A stretch of 46,633 bases of DNA from Methanosarcina sp. DH2 (lineage in GTDB: Archaea > Halobacteriota > Methanosarcinia > Methanosarcinales > Methanosarcinaceae), in assembly GCF_020804225.1 (NCBI RefSeq), contig NZ_WJBI01000010.1, positions 1-46,633 of the forward strand. Reading direction: 5' to 3'. Numbering within the stretch: the stretch's first letter is position 1; each line of letters starts with the position of its first letter. Of this stretch, positions 27,973 through 37,341 are shown one piece after another. The position numbers were made by a program, and so were the translations under genes. The notes under the pieces are model-generated. The model searched no databases, was not told where the DNA came from, and worked only from the letters and a program-made list of their open reading frames with translations.

Positions 27973-29070
27973 TTATTCCAGCAGGGTTCTTGGATTGATA
28001 AAGCCGCTCCTGAGCATATGGTCTGCAAGCACAAGGGCAACCATGGCTTCGGCAACCGGCACCATACGCGGGGGAATCGTCGGGTCATGCCTTCCTTTAA
28101 TTGAGATTTCAGCATTTTCATGGGTTATAAGGTCGACAGTTTGCTGGAGTTTCCCTATAGAAGGGGTGGGTTTTACTGCTGCACGGCAAACAATATCCAG
28201 GCCTGTTGAGATTCCGCCGAGGATCCCGCCTGCGTTATTGCTCGTACAGGTGATATTTTCCCCCTCCATACGGAAGGAATCGTTCATTTCACTTCCACGC
28301 ATACGGGCAGCCTCAAATCCTGCCCCGATTTCAAAGCCTTTGACGGCGGGGATACTCATCAGGGCCTTTGCAAGGTCTGCATCCAGACGGTCAAATACGG
28401 GTTCTCCGAGGCCTGCGGGCACTCCTTTTGCAATAACCTCGACAATTCCACCGACACTGTCTCCTTCCTTCCGCAGGTTTGCAACCTTTTCAAGCATTTT
28501 TTCAGCAGCCTCGAGATCGGCACAGCGAACAGGCGTTTTTTCAACATTTTCAAGGATTTCTTCAAAAGAGAGAGGTTTTGCCCGGATTCCGCCAAGTTCC
28601 ATGACGTGCCCAGCTACCTGGATTCCGAAGCTTGAAAGCAGAAGCTTTGCCAGGGCACCGCCTGCAACCCTGCCTATTGTCTCCCTTGCAGAGGATCTTC
28701 CCCCTCCGCGGTGGTCCCTTATTCCGTAGCGGGCCATGTACGTAAAATCAGCGTGTCCGGGGCGGGGAGTATTTTTAATAGCATCGTAAGAAGAAGACCT
28801 AGCGTCAGAATTCCAGACCAGCATGGAAATGGGAGTGCCTGTACTCATGCCTTCGAAAATTCCGGAAAGTATCTCCACCCTGTCAGCTTCATTTCTAGGT
28901 GTGGAGACTTCGCTTTGTCCGGGGCGCCGCCTGTCCAGTTCTTTCTGGATATCGGCTTCGGAAAAAGGAAGTCCTGCAGGCAATCCGTCGACAACAACAC
29001 CTACAGCCCTGCCGTGAGACTCGCCCCATGTCGTGATTCGAAACATTTGCCCGAAAACGTTTCCAGCCAT
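27973..29070 (-). CDS. aroC: Chorismate synthase
   Basis: Converts 5-enolpyruvylshikimate-3-phosphate to chorismate, the last shikimate-pathway step, using reduced FMN (365 aa). Signatures: [20 protein letters not shown] at the N-terminus, [35 protein letters not shown], and near the C-terminus [18 protein letters not shown]. All are intact. It lies 5 bp downstream of the cation efflux gene, so the two are probably cotranscribed. The Shine-Dalgarno is weak, which fits coupling to the upstream gene. Confidence 0.97.
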   Translation of the reverse strand: MAGNVFGQMFRITTWGESHGRAVGVVVDGLPAGLPFSEADIQKELDRRRPGQSEVSTPRNEADRVEILSGIFEGMSTGTPISMLVWNSDARSSSYDAIKNTPRPGHADFTYMARYGIRDHRGGGRSSARETIGRVAGGALAKLLLSSFGIQVAGHVMELGGIRAKPLSFEEILENVEKTPVRCADLEAAEKMLEKVANLRKEGDSVGGIVEVIAKGVPAGLGEPVFDRLDADLAKALMSIPAVKGFEIGAGFEAARMRGSEMNDSFRMEGENITCTSNNAGGILGGISTGLDIVCRAAVKPTPSIGKLQQTVDLITHENAEISIKGRHDPTIPPRMVPVAEAMVALVLADHMLRSGFINPRTLLE

Positions 29071-29075
29071 GCATC

Positions 29076-29966
29076 TTAACTGGTTTTTTTGCTATTTGAT
29101 CCTTGGGGTAAGGCGGGCTCGAGGTGCACAACCACATCAGTAACGTCTTTATATTCAGCCTTCAGCATTTTGCTTACCCTGTGAGCGATAAGGTGTGCTT
29201 CTTCAAGAGGCAAGTCAGGCTGCACAAGCACGTGCATATCTATCCGAATATCGCCCATGCCGCCGCGCGTCCGGATCTTATGGCAGCCGATTACTCCTTC
29301 AACTCCTATAACAAGGTTGCAGATCTCCTCTTCTTCAAGCCGGGACATATCGAGCAGAACCTTTGAATTCTCCTTCATAATCCTGAACCCGGCTCTGAAG
29401 ATAATAAAAGATATGAGAAGAGCGATTAAAGGGTCCAGAAGAGGAAAACCCAGTTTTATAGCAGCCAAGCTTACTATTACCGAGAGAGAGACATAAATAT
29501 CGCTTTTCGTGTGCAGAGAGTCTGCAATAAGAACCTGGCTTCTCAGGGATATGCCCTGCCTGTATTCATAGTGAGTGACCAGATAGTTAATGCACATCGT
29601 GCCCAGGATTACGAGGAAACTGATAGCTGTAACTTCAGGCACGCTCCGGATAAGAAAACGGTCAAGTGCATGCCGGAAAATCTCAAAACCTACATAAAGT
29701 AGAAGTAAGGCAATAAAAATAGAGGCTACGGTTTCATACTTCTGATGGCCGTAAGGGTGTTCTTTGTCCGGAGGGCGCGCTGCAATAAAACTTCCCACAA
29801 GCCCCACAATGTTCGAGACCCCGTCAAATAAGGAGTGGTAGCCGTCCGCGGTCATACTGAGGGTATTGGTAAAAGTGCCGTAAATGATTTTAGCAAAAGC
29901 TACGGCGAGATTCAGGAAAAGTACAAGGACAAGGACTCGCTGGACTTTTTTAAACCTGTGTATCAC
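29076..29966 (-). CDS. Cation diffusion facilitator family transporter
   Basis: Divalent metal (Zn/Fe/Mn/Co type) efflux protein of the CDF family, 296 aa. About six transmembrane helices end near residue 200. The two metal-binding HxxxD signatures are [10 protein letters not shown] (helix 2) and DSLHTKSD (helix 5), and HPYGHQKYE sits in the loop typical of the family. The cytoplasmic C-terminal domain ([20 protein letters not shown]...[23 protein letters not shown]) is complete. The metal cannot be predicted reliably. It is followed within 5 bp by aroC. Confidence 0.93.
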   Translation of the reverse strand: MIHRFKKVQRVLVLVLFLNLAVAFAKIIYGTFTNTLSMTADGYHSLFDGVSNIVGLVGSFIAARPPDKEHPYGHQKYETVASIFIALLLLYVGFEIFRHALDRFLIRSVPEVTAISFLVILGTMCINYLVTHYEYRQGISLRSQVLIADSLHTKSDIYVSLSVIVSLAAIKLGFPLLDPLIALLISFIIFRAGFRIMKENSKVLLDMSRLEEEEICNLVIGVEGVIGCHKIRTRGGMGDIRIDMHVLVQPDLPLEEAHLIAHRVSKMLKAEYKDVTDVVVHLEPALPQGSNSKKTS

Positions 29967-30297
29967 CGGACGACACCCCTAACTGCAAACTGCGAAATAT
30001 CAGGACAGAAAATGAAAAAATCAAAGGCTATGTAAGTCAGAATAATGCTATTATTGTATACTAACTTGCGTTGTTTGATATTATAATATTCTGCTGTCAA
30101 CATGCAGATTATCCAAGGTCAAGAAGTAATAATTTGTCACTCTATTTTTCCAGTGCGGTTGAAAATTGATCCGTATTTTGATTGAAACCGGCCGGCTAAG
30201 CCGTGCTCGACGTTTGCAAAGAAAGGTTGAAATATGCCATTCAGGCTGCCCTATAGTAATATCAACCGGCTAACTATGGACCGCGAGCATTCAAATA
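29967..30297. other. Spacer between ribB and the CDF gene
   Basis: No gene seen. A minus-strand TATA-like AGTATACAATAATAG near 30047-30061 could drive the CDF-aroC pair. A GC-rich ACCGGCCGGCTAAGCCG stretch at about 30188-30204 forms a small palindrome of unknown role. Confidence 0.35.
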
Positions 30298-30453
30298 AGA
30301 GAAAAAGAAAAATGAAAAAGAAAAATGAAAAAGAAAAATGAAAAAGAAATCAAAAGCAAAAAAGAAAAGACAAAAAGAGAAATAAAAAAGACAAAAAGAG
30401 AAATAAAAAAGACAAAAAAGAAATAAAAAAGACAAAAAGGGGAATAAAAAAAA
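30298..30453 (-). terminator. Polypurine tandem repeats forming oligo-U runs after ribB
   Basis: On the plus strand this is an almost pure A/G stretch made of about three 13-bp units (GAAAAAGAAAAAT) and then about four 21-bp units based on GACAAAAAGAGAAATAAAAAA. In the ribB transcript it would be a series of U5-U8 runs within 170 nt of the stop codon, which matches archaeal oligo-U termination. Slippage probably expanded it. Confidence 0.6.
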
Positions 30454-30461
30454 GATGGATT

Positions 30462-31205
30462 TCAGCACTCTGAGCCTGTCCATATCATGTAGGCTTCAAC
30501 TATTTCCTGCCCTTCGAGAAAGATAAGCCCGTGTTCTTCGCCGTACTCTTTTGACATTTCTTTTGAGAGGGCTTTCCCGCTCTCATCGTCCAGCATCTCA
30601 CAGACAACCATTGCAGGGGTGATTCCTGCCATGCGGGCAAGTGCAACTGAAAGCTCTGTCTGGCCCATGCGCTCTTCGAGAAGTCCTTCGGCAGCCCTGA
30701 GGAGAGCTACATGACCAGGAGTCCTGAATTCGTTTCCAAAACGGACTCCGTTTCCGGAAAGGGAGTTTTCCGTGATTTCCCCGATTTTTCGGATTGTAAG
30801 GGCTCTTTCAAGGTCAGGGATGCCTGTTCTCGTATCCCTGTGGTTGACCCAGAGGGAAAAAGATGAGTGTGAATCGTACTTAAGATCCCCGTCCTTTTCA
30901 ACAACTTCTCCGAGAGACTCACTGGTTTTGCTGGCCTCCCGAACAAGATCTGCCATAAAAGGCAGCCTGAGCTGTTTTGACGCCACAGGATCTACTGCCA
31001 CGCAGATAAGCCCGCCTGCATCTTTTCGCATCCACTTAACATCCGTGTAAGTAACAACCTTTGCAGGGATCACAAGATCTGTTTCTCCTTCCCGGGAGTC
31101 CGAGTCATAGATCTGGATCATTTTTCCGGCACGCAGGGCTTCCAGTGCCCTGTTGATGTTCTCATTACCATACTTCAGGCATTCGTATACCATGCTCTCG
31201 CTCAT
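30462..31205 (-). CDS. ribB: 3,4-dihydroxy-2-butanone 4-phosphate synthase
   Basis: Makes the four-carbon riboflavin precursor from ribulose 5-phosphate with release of formate, Mg2+-dependent (247 aa, single-domain archaeal form). The catalytic acidic loop is IYDSDSREGETDLVIPA. The substrate-binding SLWVNHRDTRTGIPD, RTPGHVALLRAAEGLL and GITPAMVVCEMLDD segments are present. Its ATG overlaps the ribK stop by four bases, so the two riboflavin/FMN genes are coupled. Some annotations call the single-domain archaeal enzyme RibB, RibA-like or DHBPS. Confidence 0.95.
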   Translation of the reverse strand: MSESMVYECLKYGNENINRALEALRAGKMIQIYDSDSREGETDLVIPAKVVTYTDVKWMRKDAGGLICVAVDPVASKQLRLPFMADLVREASKTSESLGEVVEKDGDLKYDSHSSFSLWVNHRDTRTGIPDLERALTIRKIGEITENSLSGNGVRFGNEFRTPGHVALLRAAEGLLEERMGQTELSVALARMAGITPAMVVCEMLDDESGKALSKEMSKEYGEEHGLIFLEGQEIVEAYMIWTGSEC

Positions 31206-31915
31206 TCCTGTCCCTCCATACCCTGTTTTTTTACCCGTGTCACAATTCTATCTCCATCTTTCAATTTCAGGGCATCCCTGAGTTTTAGCGGTGCAATAAT
31301 CTCAATTAAATCCAAGGGGTAATGTGTCCTGTCAGGGACGATCACAGCAGCTTCTATACCCCCTACTCTGATAGGATAACAGTTCCCGCCTCCGAAAGTG
31401 CGTTCCCCGTCATTGAAACCGTCTATCCGGACAGCAGGCATTTCTCGAAGCCGGTTTCTAAGAGCCGAGCTACTTTCCGAAAGCTGCACATTCAGTGTAC
31501 CCGGGAAAGGTACAAAGTGCAGTTTTTCTTCAAATTGTTTCCGGTATCCTGGAATGTTTATATAGTACTGACCTTCGCCAAGGCCTTTAAGCACATTTCC
31601 TTCGAGTTCCAGAGTATCTGGCTCTGAGGAAAAGATCCTGCTGTATTCAACGTATTCGTTCTTTAGGATTTCAATCCCTTTTTCTGTCATTTTTATCAAC
31701 TGGCCACCGGGAACTATCTTTCTTTCGATTAACCGCTCTTCCTCAAGCTGTTTTAGCTTTCGTGCTGCGGTTTTAGAGCTGTCCCCCGTATGCTTGTGAA
31801 ACTCACTAGAAGAGACCTTAACAGTTTTATTCACTGCCCCTATAAGGGCAAGTTTCTTCAGATATTCAATGTCCGGCACTATCGGCACCTGTATTGCCTT
31901 AATTTTGAGACGCAT
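31202..31915 (-). CDS. ribK: CTP-dependent riboflavin kinase with N-terminal HTH (RbkR type)
   Basis: Phosphorylates riboflavin to FMN with CTP. From the ATG at 31915 it has 237 aa: a winged-helix domain (~10-90, IEYLKKLALIGAVNK..SSSEFHKHTGDSSKTAARKLKQLEEERLI), then the RibK domain with GLGEGQYYINIPGYRKQF, FPGTLNVQL and GGNCYPIRVGG. Archaeal proteins with this fusion (RbkR) are known to be both kinase and repressor of riboflavin genes. In-frame alternatives are the ATG at 31948 and the TTG at 31981. I prefer 31915 because a TATA-like TTTTATTATAATG sits 33-45 bp upstream. A palindrome covers this start. Confidence 0.9.
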   Translation of the reverse strand: MRLKIKAIQVPIVPDIEYLKKLALIGAVNKTVKVSSSEFHKHTGDSSKTAARKLKQLEEERLIERKIVPGGQLIKMTEKGIEILKNEYVEYSRIFSSEPDTLELEGNVLKGLGEGQYYINIPGYRKQFEEKLHFVPFPGTLNVQLSESSSALRNRLREMPAVRIDGFNDGERTFGGGNCYPIRVGGIEAAVIVPDRTHYPLDLIEIIAPLKLRDALKLKDGDRIVTRVKKQGMEGQE

Positions 31916-31930
31916 CTCATAATTGAGATG
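31913..31930. promoter_or_regulatory. Palindrome over the ribK start, candidate operator
   Basis: CATCTCATAATTGAGATG is a perfect inverted repeat with 7-bp arms and a 4-bp centre. It lies about 20-30 bp downstream of a TATA-like TTTTATTATAATG and includes the ATG, a position where a bound dimer would block transcription. The HTH domain of the encoded protein is the obvious candidate ligand. Confidence 0.5.
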
Positions 31931-32071
31931 TAAGACTACGCATTTCATTATAATAAAACTTTTGATATCGGGCAGGGACAAAAGAAAACGGAAGTAGCTT
32001 TCCTAATTATCATATAAAAGGTTTTACCAAACAATTAAGTAGAATAAAGAGAATTAGAAAACGGACCTGCC

Positions 32072-32566
32072 ATGACACAGCATATCAATATCGAATGCCC
32101 CTCATGTTCGCCTGGGGAAGAAGTCTCGCATGAACTGGTAAAATTTGGAAAAAGTCCTATAGTGCACTGTCTTGAGTGCGGGCTTGTCTATGTTGCCTCA
32201 GGAATAAAAATCCCGAACAAAATAAGCGTAAGGGTTTTTGTAAACAGGATAGAACATCCTTTCACCCAATGGGTAAAACTGGACGCAGGAGAGCTTCTTT
32301 ACGAAGACGAGGAGATAGTTCTGGATACGCTAAAAACCAGTGAAGAAAATCCATTCATTATAACCTCGCTGCAGGCAGGAGTCAGACGCGTGCCTTCTGC
32401 TTTTGCTGAGGAACTTGATACAATCTGGGTAAGGCCTCTTGAAGAAATCACCTTCGGAAAGAAAAGGAAAATGAGACAAAAACACCCTGTATCCCCGGAG
32501 AATATGAAACCCGCAATTGAAGTTTCTGCTTCTTCAAAAGGTTTCAAAATAGTGCAGGAAACATGA
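32072..32566 (+). CDS. HVO_0476 family zinc-finger protein
   Basis: A 164-aa protein with an N-terminal zinc ribbon, ECPSCSPGEEVSHELVKFG...VHCLECG (C-x2-C ... C-x2-C), followed by a beta-rich region (KISVRVFVNRIEH, PFIITSLQAGVRRV, DTIWVRPLEEI). The C-terminal 40 residues are Lys- and Ser-rich. It is a paralog of the protein at 33028 but lacks that protein's last ~60 residues (about 48 aa shorter overall). The molecular function of the family is not established. It is conserved in euryarchaea, and the association with pcm seen here may be meaningful. Confidence 0.8.
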   Translation: MTQHINIECPSCSPGEEVSHELVKFGKSPIVHCLECGLVYVASGIKIPNKISVRVFVNRIEHPFTQWVKLDAGELLYEDEEIVLDTLKTSEENPFIITSLQAGVRRVPSAFAEELDTIWVRPLEEITFGKKRKMRQKHPVSPENMKPAIEVSASSKGFKIVQET

Positions 32567-33027
32567 TTTGCAGGCACACAGAAAAAATTAGTTGGTGTTG
32601 TCTAAAACACCGGTAAATAATGTATGACGCCTTCTTTACCCTACGCCAAATGAATCTTGGGCTTGCTGGATATAGTAACAAAATAAATCATTAGCCTGGC
32701 TGGAAAAACTTAAATTCAGTCTACTAACCATAAAACCGGAGATGGTTGATTTCCAGGATAATGGACGATAAATTGATGATAAATGGATGATGGATGATAA
32801 ATGGATAATAAATGGATGATAATAGGATAACAGTGTCCAGATTCCGGGCTCAATCTAAGGAACCATTTGCTTTTTTACTCTTTTCTGAGTCTTTTATCTT
32901 TATCTCGAATTTATTTTAAATGGGACTTTTCTGTCCTGACTTATTCTGAAGGTAAAGATATGGCAGGCGAAGACGTCACCGGAGAAGTTAAGTATTTAGT
33001 ATCTTGAATCCATGTACTGATTAGACC
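32567..33027. repeat. Spacer with degenerate GGATGATAAAT tandem repeats
   Basis: At about 32757-32832 an imperfect array of 10-12-bp units (TGGATGATAAA, TGGATAATAAA) runs for roughly 75 bp. The rest of the spacer has no gene. The last 40 bp hold AAGTATTTAGT, a plausible TATA box about 30 bp before the ATG at 33028, so that gene is probably almost leaderless. Confidence 0.55.
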
Positions 33028-33666
33028 ATGACAAGAGAAATTGATATTGAGTGCCCTTCCTGTTCCCCGCGGGAGGAAGTTGCGCACGAAGTTCTGAAAG
33101 AAGGACAGAGCCCGCTTGTCCGCTGTATGAAGTGCGGCCAGGTGCACCCTGCAAAGATGAAAACCCCGAAAAACGTCAGCTTGAGGGTCATTGTTAGCAA
33201 GATGGACGTCTCAAATACCTTCAAAACCGATCTGGACTCCGAGACCGTCCTTCATGTGGATGACGAGCTCGTCGTTGATGACGAGGAAACAGGAATGGTA
33301 TGCCCTATCCTGATCACCTCCATTGAAGCAGGGGGAAAACGTGTCAATGCAGGCAAGGCAGAAGGAATAGAAACAGTGTGGGGCAGGGCAATTGATGAAG
33401 TAACTGTAAAATTTTCCGCACAGGAAGGTACCGACAAAACGGAAGTAATAGAAAAACGTGTTCCCGGAGACTATGAGTTTGTAGTGGGAGCGGAGGAGAA
33501 AGTTGGAAACACCAGGCTTTTCATCACCAAAATAAAGGTAAGGGATGGACTGTTCAGGTCAAGAAAAGGCGATGTTGTATTTGCAAAATATGTAAAACGT
33601 ATATTTGCCAGAAAGGGAAGAAGAGAAGGGTCAATACAGGGTGGGATCAGAAGAGGACCGTGGTAA
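33028..33666 (+). CDS. HVO_0476 family zinc-finger protein, longer paralog
   Basis: A 212-aa protein with zinc ribbon [19 protein letters not shown]...[10 protein letters not shown], the same beta-rich core as its upstream paralog ([34 protein letters not shown]), and an extra C-terminal domain ending in [23 protein letters not shown]. The positively charged tail suggests nucleic-acid or ribosome contact, but this is inference. Its 3' end overlaps the start of pcm1, so the two are coupled. A second, broken copy of its last ~30 codons lies before pcm2. Confidence 0.82.
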   Translation: MTREIDIECPSCSPREEVAHEVLKEGQSPLVRCMKCGQVHPAKMKTPKNVSLRVIVSKMDVSNTFKTDLDSETVLHVDDELVVDDEETGMVCPILITSIEAGGKRVNAGKAEGIETVWGRAIDEVTVKFSAQEGTDKTEVIEKRVPGDYEFVVGAEEKVGNTRLFITKIKVRDGLFRSRKGDVVFAKYVKRIFARKGRREGSIQGGIRRGPW

Positions 33667-34360
33667 AGAAAGCCACATCGAAAAAAAGGGAAGAAAAAAA
33701 CAGGAAGACAAGGAAGAACTGCATAAACTCGAAGAGATGCGCGAGCGTCTCGTAAGAGGGCTTGAGATCCAAGGAACGAGCGAAAGAGTTCTCAAAGCCA
33801 TGCTCAGGGTCCCAAGGCATATGTTTGTACCTGAATACGCGAAAAAGGGGGCTTACATTGATACGCCTCTGGATATCGGTTTCGGGCAAACTATATCTGC
33901 CCCTCACATGGTTGCTATCATGTGTGATCTCCTCGAACTTTCGGAAGGGCTAAAGGTTCTGGAGATAGGGACAGGATCGGGATATAACGCAGCTGTAATG
34001 GGGGAACTTGTAGGGAAGAGTGGGCATGTATACACTATTGAACGAATAGAATCACTTGTGAATTTTGCAAGGGAAAACCTGAATAAAGCAGGCTACGAAA
34101 ATGTTACCGTACTGCTCGAAGACGGGTCCATTGGCTATTCCGGATATGCTCCTTACGACAGGGTAGCTGTGACATGCGCAGCTCCCGATATACCCAAACC
34201 TCTACTTGAGCAGTTGAAACCCGGAGGGATAATGGTAATTCCTGTTGGAAATTATGTTCAGGATCTTATCCGGATTAAAAAAGATAACGAAGGCAATGTA
34301 CACAAAGAGACAAGAGGCGGGGTTGTTTTCGTACCATTGAGAGGCAAATTCGGATTCTAA
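33641..34360 (+). CDS. pcm1: Protein-L-isoaspartate O-methyltransferase 1
   Basis: SAM-dependent repair enzyme that methylates L-isoaspartyl residues in damaged proteins. The core is complete: [17 protein letters not shown], the family signature [14 protein letters not shown], the SAM-binding [20 protein letters not shown], and the C-terminal [11 protein letters not shown]. The N-terminus carries a Lys/Glu-rich extension of about 30 residues. I use the GTG at 33641 (239 aa), which aligns best with the pcm2 start. Alternatives in the frame are TTG at 33605 and ATG at 33737, the latter giving a typical 207-aa enzyme. It overlaps the HVO_0476 gene by 26 bp from the start chosen. Confidence 0.93.
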   Translation: MGSEEDRGKESHIEKKGRKKQEDKEELHKLEEMRERLVRGLEIQGTSERVLKAMLRVPRHMFVPEYAKKGAYIDTPLDIGFGQTISAPHMVAIMCDLLELSEGLKVLEIGTGSGYNAAVMGELVGKSGHVYTIERIESLVNFARENLNKAGYENVTVLLEDGSIGYSGYAPYDRVAVTCAAPDIPKPLLEQLKPGGIMVIPVGNYVQDLIRIKKDNEGNVHKETRGGVVFVPLRGKFGF

Positions 34361-34416
34361 AAAACCGAGGATATGGTTCAGATAGAAAAAATTGGAATAC
34401 ATGCCTTTTAATTGAT

Positions 34417-34508
34417 AAAATAAAAGTTAGGGTGGGGTACTGAGGTCCAGAAAAGGCGACATTGTGCTTACAAAATATGTGAAACGAATTTTTGCCAGAA
34501 AGAAGGGG
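34417..34508 (+). pseudogene. Vestigial 3' end of an HVO_0476-type gene
   Basis: These 92 bp match about 33530-33622, the 3' end of the zinc-finger gene. Read in frame they give KIKVR..., then a stop produced by a one-base deletion, and from about 34443 [22 protein letters not shown], against [21 protein letters not shown] in the intact gene. It is the leftover of a tandem duplication that copied this gene end together with pcm. Confidence 0.8.
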
Positions 34509-35225
34509 ATGGTTCTGGTCAATACGATTTCTGAAAAGGACTATGGCAGGGACAGCAAGAGAAGAAAAAAAGAAGAAAAAGAATTCGAAAAGCTTCGCAA
34601 GCTCCTTGTAGAAAGGCTTAAGGATATCGTATTGGAAGAAAAAGTGCTCAAGGCTATGCTCCATGTTCCCAGGCACAGGTTTGTTCCGGAGTATGAGCAA
34701 AGAGCAGCTTATACGGACAGACCTCTGGAAATCGGATACGGGCAAACAATATCTGCCCCTCATATGGTTGCTATTATGTGTAAAATCCTGGAGCTTTCCG
34801 AAGGACATAAAGTCCTGGAAATTGGGGCAGGCTCCGGATATAATGCTGCAGTGATGGCAGAGCTCGTAGGAAAAACCGGACATGTATACACTGTGGAACG
34901 TATAGAACCTCTTGTAAATTTCGCAAGGAAGAACCTGGAGGAAACAGGGTACGATAATGTTACAGTATTACTTAAGAATGGATCAACGGGTTATCCCAGG
35001 TATGCACCTTATGACAGGATAGCTGTAACGTGCGCAGCTCCATCTATCCCTGAGACTCTGCTGGAACAGTTGAAGCCCGGGGGCATAATGGTGATTCCTG
35101 TAGGGAACTATTCCCAGGAACTTATAAGGGTTAAAAAAGACAGCAATGGCAATATACATAAAAAAAGAAAAGGTGAAGTTACCTTCGTGCCCATGCTCGG
35201 TAAACATGGCTTTCCAAAAAATTGA
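34509..35225 (+). CDS. pcm2: Protein-L-isoaspartate O-methyltransferase 2
   Basis: Paralog of pcm1 with all catalytic motifs ([69 protein letters not shown]), 238 aa from the ATG at 34509. The frame is open to a GTG at 34464, but those codons derive from the duplicated zinc-finger gene end, so the downstream ATG is preferred. Its Lys/Glu-rich N-terminal extension parallels that of pcm1. Divergence is spread over the whole length, so the duplication is not recent. Substrate specialisation is possible but cannot be judged here. Confidence 0.93.
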   Translation: MVLVNTISEKDYGRDSKRRKKEEKEFEKLRKLLVERLKDIVLEEKVLKAMLHVPRHRFVPEYEQRAAYTDRPLEIGYGQTISAPHMVAIMCKILELSEGHKVLEIGAGSGYNAAVMAELVGKTGHVYTVERIEPLVNFARKNLEETGYDNVTVLLKNGSTGYPRYAPYDRIAVTCAAPSIPETLLEQLKPGGIMVIPVGNYSQELIRVKKDSNGNIHKKRKGEVTFVPMLGKHGFPKN

Positions 35226-35310
35226 GAATGCAAAAATTTGATATTAGAAAAAGTCTGAAGCAAGGCTATAAGCATCTCTTTTAATAATCTTTAAAGAATT
35301 AAATAAGGTA

Positions 35311-35321
35311 TTAATATATGT
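35311..35321 (+). promoter_or_regulatory. TATA box of the DUF151 gene
   Basis: ATTAATATATG lies about 20-28 bp before the ATG at 35339, with no Shine-Dalgarno between, so a leaderless transcript is likely. Confidence 0.45.
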
Positions 35322-35338
35322 GAAATTAACTACTGGAT

Positions 35339-35803
35339 ATGGACATCGATAACTACGAGGATTTTGAAGAAATTCATGTCAAGGATGTCTATATAGTCGA
35401 TGTTTTCAGTGACCCTACTCCTGTTGTACTTCTAGAGAATTTGAAAGGCGAGATGCTTCCCATATATATTGGACATCTGGAGGCTCTTTCAATAGGAAAC
35501 GTGCTTAAGAATATATCTCCTCCTCGCCCGATGGCCCACGACCTCATGGTCAATATTTTCGACCGCCTGGAAATAAAGGTAGAGGGCGTAATGATCGATG
35601 ATAAGGTGGACAAGGTCTATTATGCACGTCTCCTGGTAAGAAAGGACAATAACATAATGCAGTTCGATGCAAGACCAAGCGACTGCATTGCCCTCGCCCT
35701 CAGGGTGGGAGCCCCGATAAGGATTAGAAAAAAAGTGCTTGAATGTTCCGAAATAGAGATGTCCAGACTTGAAGGCGCACGTGTGATGAATATTTTCGGT
35801 TAG
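35339..35803 (+). CDS. Bifunctional nuclease family protein (DUF151)
   Basis: A 154-aa protein of the DUF151/BFN domain family. The conserved strands VVLLENLKGEMLPIYIGHLEALSI and the ARPSDCIALALRVGAPIRI motif are intact. Plant and bacterial relatives have been reported to have RNase and DNase activity, and other members act as stand-alone domains of unknown role. It is the last gene of the local HVO_0476-pcm block but has its own promoter and is followed by a hairpin. Confidence 0.9.
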   Translation: MDIDNYEDFEEIHVKDVYIVDVFSDPTPVVLLENLKGEMLPIYIGHLEALSIGNVLKNISPPRPMAHDLMVNIFDRLEIKVEGVMIDDKVDKVYYARLLVRKDNNIMQFDARPSDCIALALRVGAPIRIRKKVLECSEIEMSRLEGARVMNIFG

Positions 35804-35805
35804 AT

Positions 35806-35841
35806 CTCCCGAGTTTCGATTCCCTAGTTGCGATTCGGGAG
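35806..35841. terminator. Hairpin after the DUF151 gene
   Basis: CTCCCGA (35806-35812) and TCGGGAG (35835-35841) form a perfect 7-bp stem starting 3 bp after the stop codon. No long T run follows, so termination is only suggested. Confidence 0.4.
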
Positions 35842-36423
35842 CCCGCCGTCCTTTTCGCTCCACTTCGTTTCGCTCAAGAAGACTAACTTATGGATGAGTA
35901 ACGTTACTTTTCTCTTTGTTCAGAGGGACTAAATTATAGATATTTTTACACGTGCAATTATTCTCTATCTTGTGTTGTTCCTATCACGCTCGACGCAGGA
36001 GAGCGGTCTTCCCCCAAAAAAGCAAAAAAGAAGAAAATAAAGAAAATAAAAGCAGGAAAGTAAAAACTGCTGAGGACTTTTGTGTAAGAACGATAATTTA
36101 ACATATCAAATCGGCATAAATTTAGGTCTAATCTCTCTTTCAAATCTGTTTTTCTTCTTTTTTCGATTCTTCAGACAAGCTGGTGGAGGTGCTGATGTTT
36201 ACCTGAATTAAAAACGGTTTCCGGGGTAAAGGAAAATATTCTCCTGGTTCTGAAGATATTCCTCCAGTATCCGTCTTTTAATTACGGTGCCGTCCTTTGG
36301 ATCGCTTTTTATCTGGCTGGCAGGTCGGCCCAAGCCCGAGCGGCGCGAAAGAGAAATACGAAATCTCTTCTTCCGTTCAATTTCAATAAGCTTTTAATAA
36401 CAGTTAACTTCATTATCCCTTAG
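35842..36423. other. Long spacer before hisF with GC-rich island
   Basis: No protein gene seen. At about 36290-36380 a GC-rich island (GGCTGGCAGGTCGGCC, AAGCCCGAGCGGCGCG) follows a TATA-like GCTTTTTATCTGG and ends in an AGAGA / TCTCT hairpin. This looks like a possible small structured RNA. hisF has its own TATA-like CTTTTAATAAC at about 36389-36399, some 25-30 bp before the ATG, so its transcript is probably leaderless. Confidence 0.35.
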
Positions 36424-37245
36424 ATGCTCACCAAAAGAATCATACCATGCCTTGATGTGACCCTTGACAGGGCAGGCGGCTGTGTTGTCAAGGGCGTGGA
36501 GTTTGTGGACCTGAAAGAGGCCGGAGACCCTGTGGAGCTCGCCAAGCGCTATAATGAAGACGGCGCAGACGAACTTGTTTTCCTGGACATCACAGCTTCA
36601 GCTCACGGCAGGGAAACCATGATCGATGTGATTGAAAGGACTGCAGATGAGGTCTTTATCCCTCTTACAGTGGGAGGCGGGATCGGTTCGATTGATGCTA
36701 TCCGCCAGATCCTCAGGGCAGGCGCGGATAAAGTTTCGGTCAACACTTCAGCAGTAAAGAACCCTGATTTTATCAAAGAGTCCTCTGACATATTTGGAGC
36801 CCAATGTATTGTTACTGCTATTGACTGCAGGCGAAATACAGATATAAAGAACAATCCCGGCAAAACTGTTCTGGAGCTGGAAGACGGGACCCCTGCCTGG
36901 TATGAAGTGGTAATTTACGGAGGCAGGGAAGCTACAGGGATTGATGCCGTGCAGTGGGCAAAAAGAGCAGAAGAACTGGGCTCGGGAGAAATCCTGCTTA
37001 CAAGTATGGACAGAGATGGAACCTGTGCAGGCTACGATCTCCCCATTACAAGAAAGCTTTCTGAAGAGCTGGATGTACCAATCATCGCCTCTGGCGGAGT
37101 TGGAAACCCGCAGCACATCTATGAAGGTTTTTCAAAAGGAAAAGCAGATGCCGCCCTTGCAGCAAGCATATTCCACTTCAGCGAATATTCAATACATCAA
37201 GTAAAAGAATACCTGAAAGAGAGGGAAATCCCTATAAGGCTCTGA
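36424..37245 (+). CDS. hisF: Imidazole glycerol phosphate synthase subunit HisF
   Basis: Cyclase subunit of the HisH-HisF complex that closes the imidazole ring in histidine synthesis and releases AICAR (273 aa, TIM barrel). The catalytic aspartates lie in [15 protein letters not shown] and in [11 protein letters not shown]. Phosphate loops are [12 protein letters not shown] and [23 protein letters not shown] is conserved. It is about 20 residues longer than typical HisF because of an insert around [16 protein letters not shown], near the ammonia-channel face. hisH is not in the window. Confidence 0.97.
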   Translation: MLTKRIIPCLDVTLDRAGGCVVKGVEFVDLKEAGDPVELAKRYNEDGADELVFLDITASAHGRETMIDVIERTADEVFIPLTVGGGIGSIDAIRQILRAGADKVSVNTSAVKNPDFIKESSDIFGAQCIVTAIDCRRNTDIKNNPGKTVLELEDGTPAWYEVVIYGGREATGIDAVQWAKRAEELGSGEILLTSMDRDGTCAGYDLPITRKLSEELDVPIIASGGVGNPQHIYEGFSKGKADAALAASIFHFSEYSIHQVKEYLKEREIPIRL

Positions 37246-37341
37246 ATTCGGAAAAAAACAGCAGGACACTTATCCGGCAGGATACTTTATTCAGGTTGTC
37301 GGCTCGCTTTAACAGAATAGAGGCAGGAAACAGGAGAGAAT

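Noticed and set aside
30274-30483. Minus-strand frame of 69 codons rich in Phe and Leu
   Set aside because: It is just the translation of the polypurine repeat array. The residues FFLF repeat with the DNA unit, and it overlaps the end of ribB.
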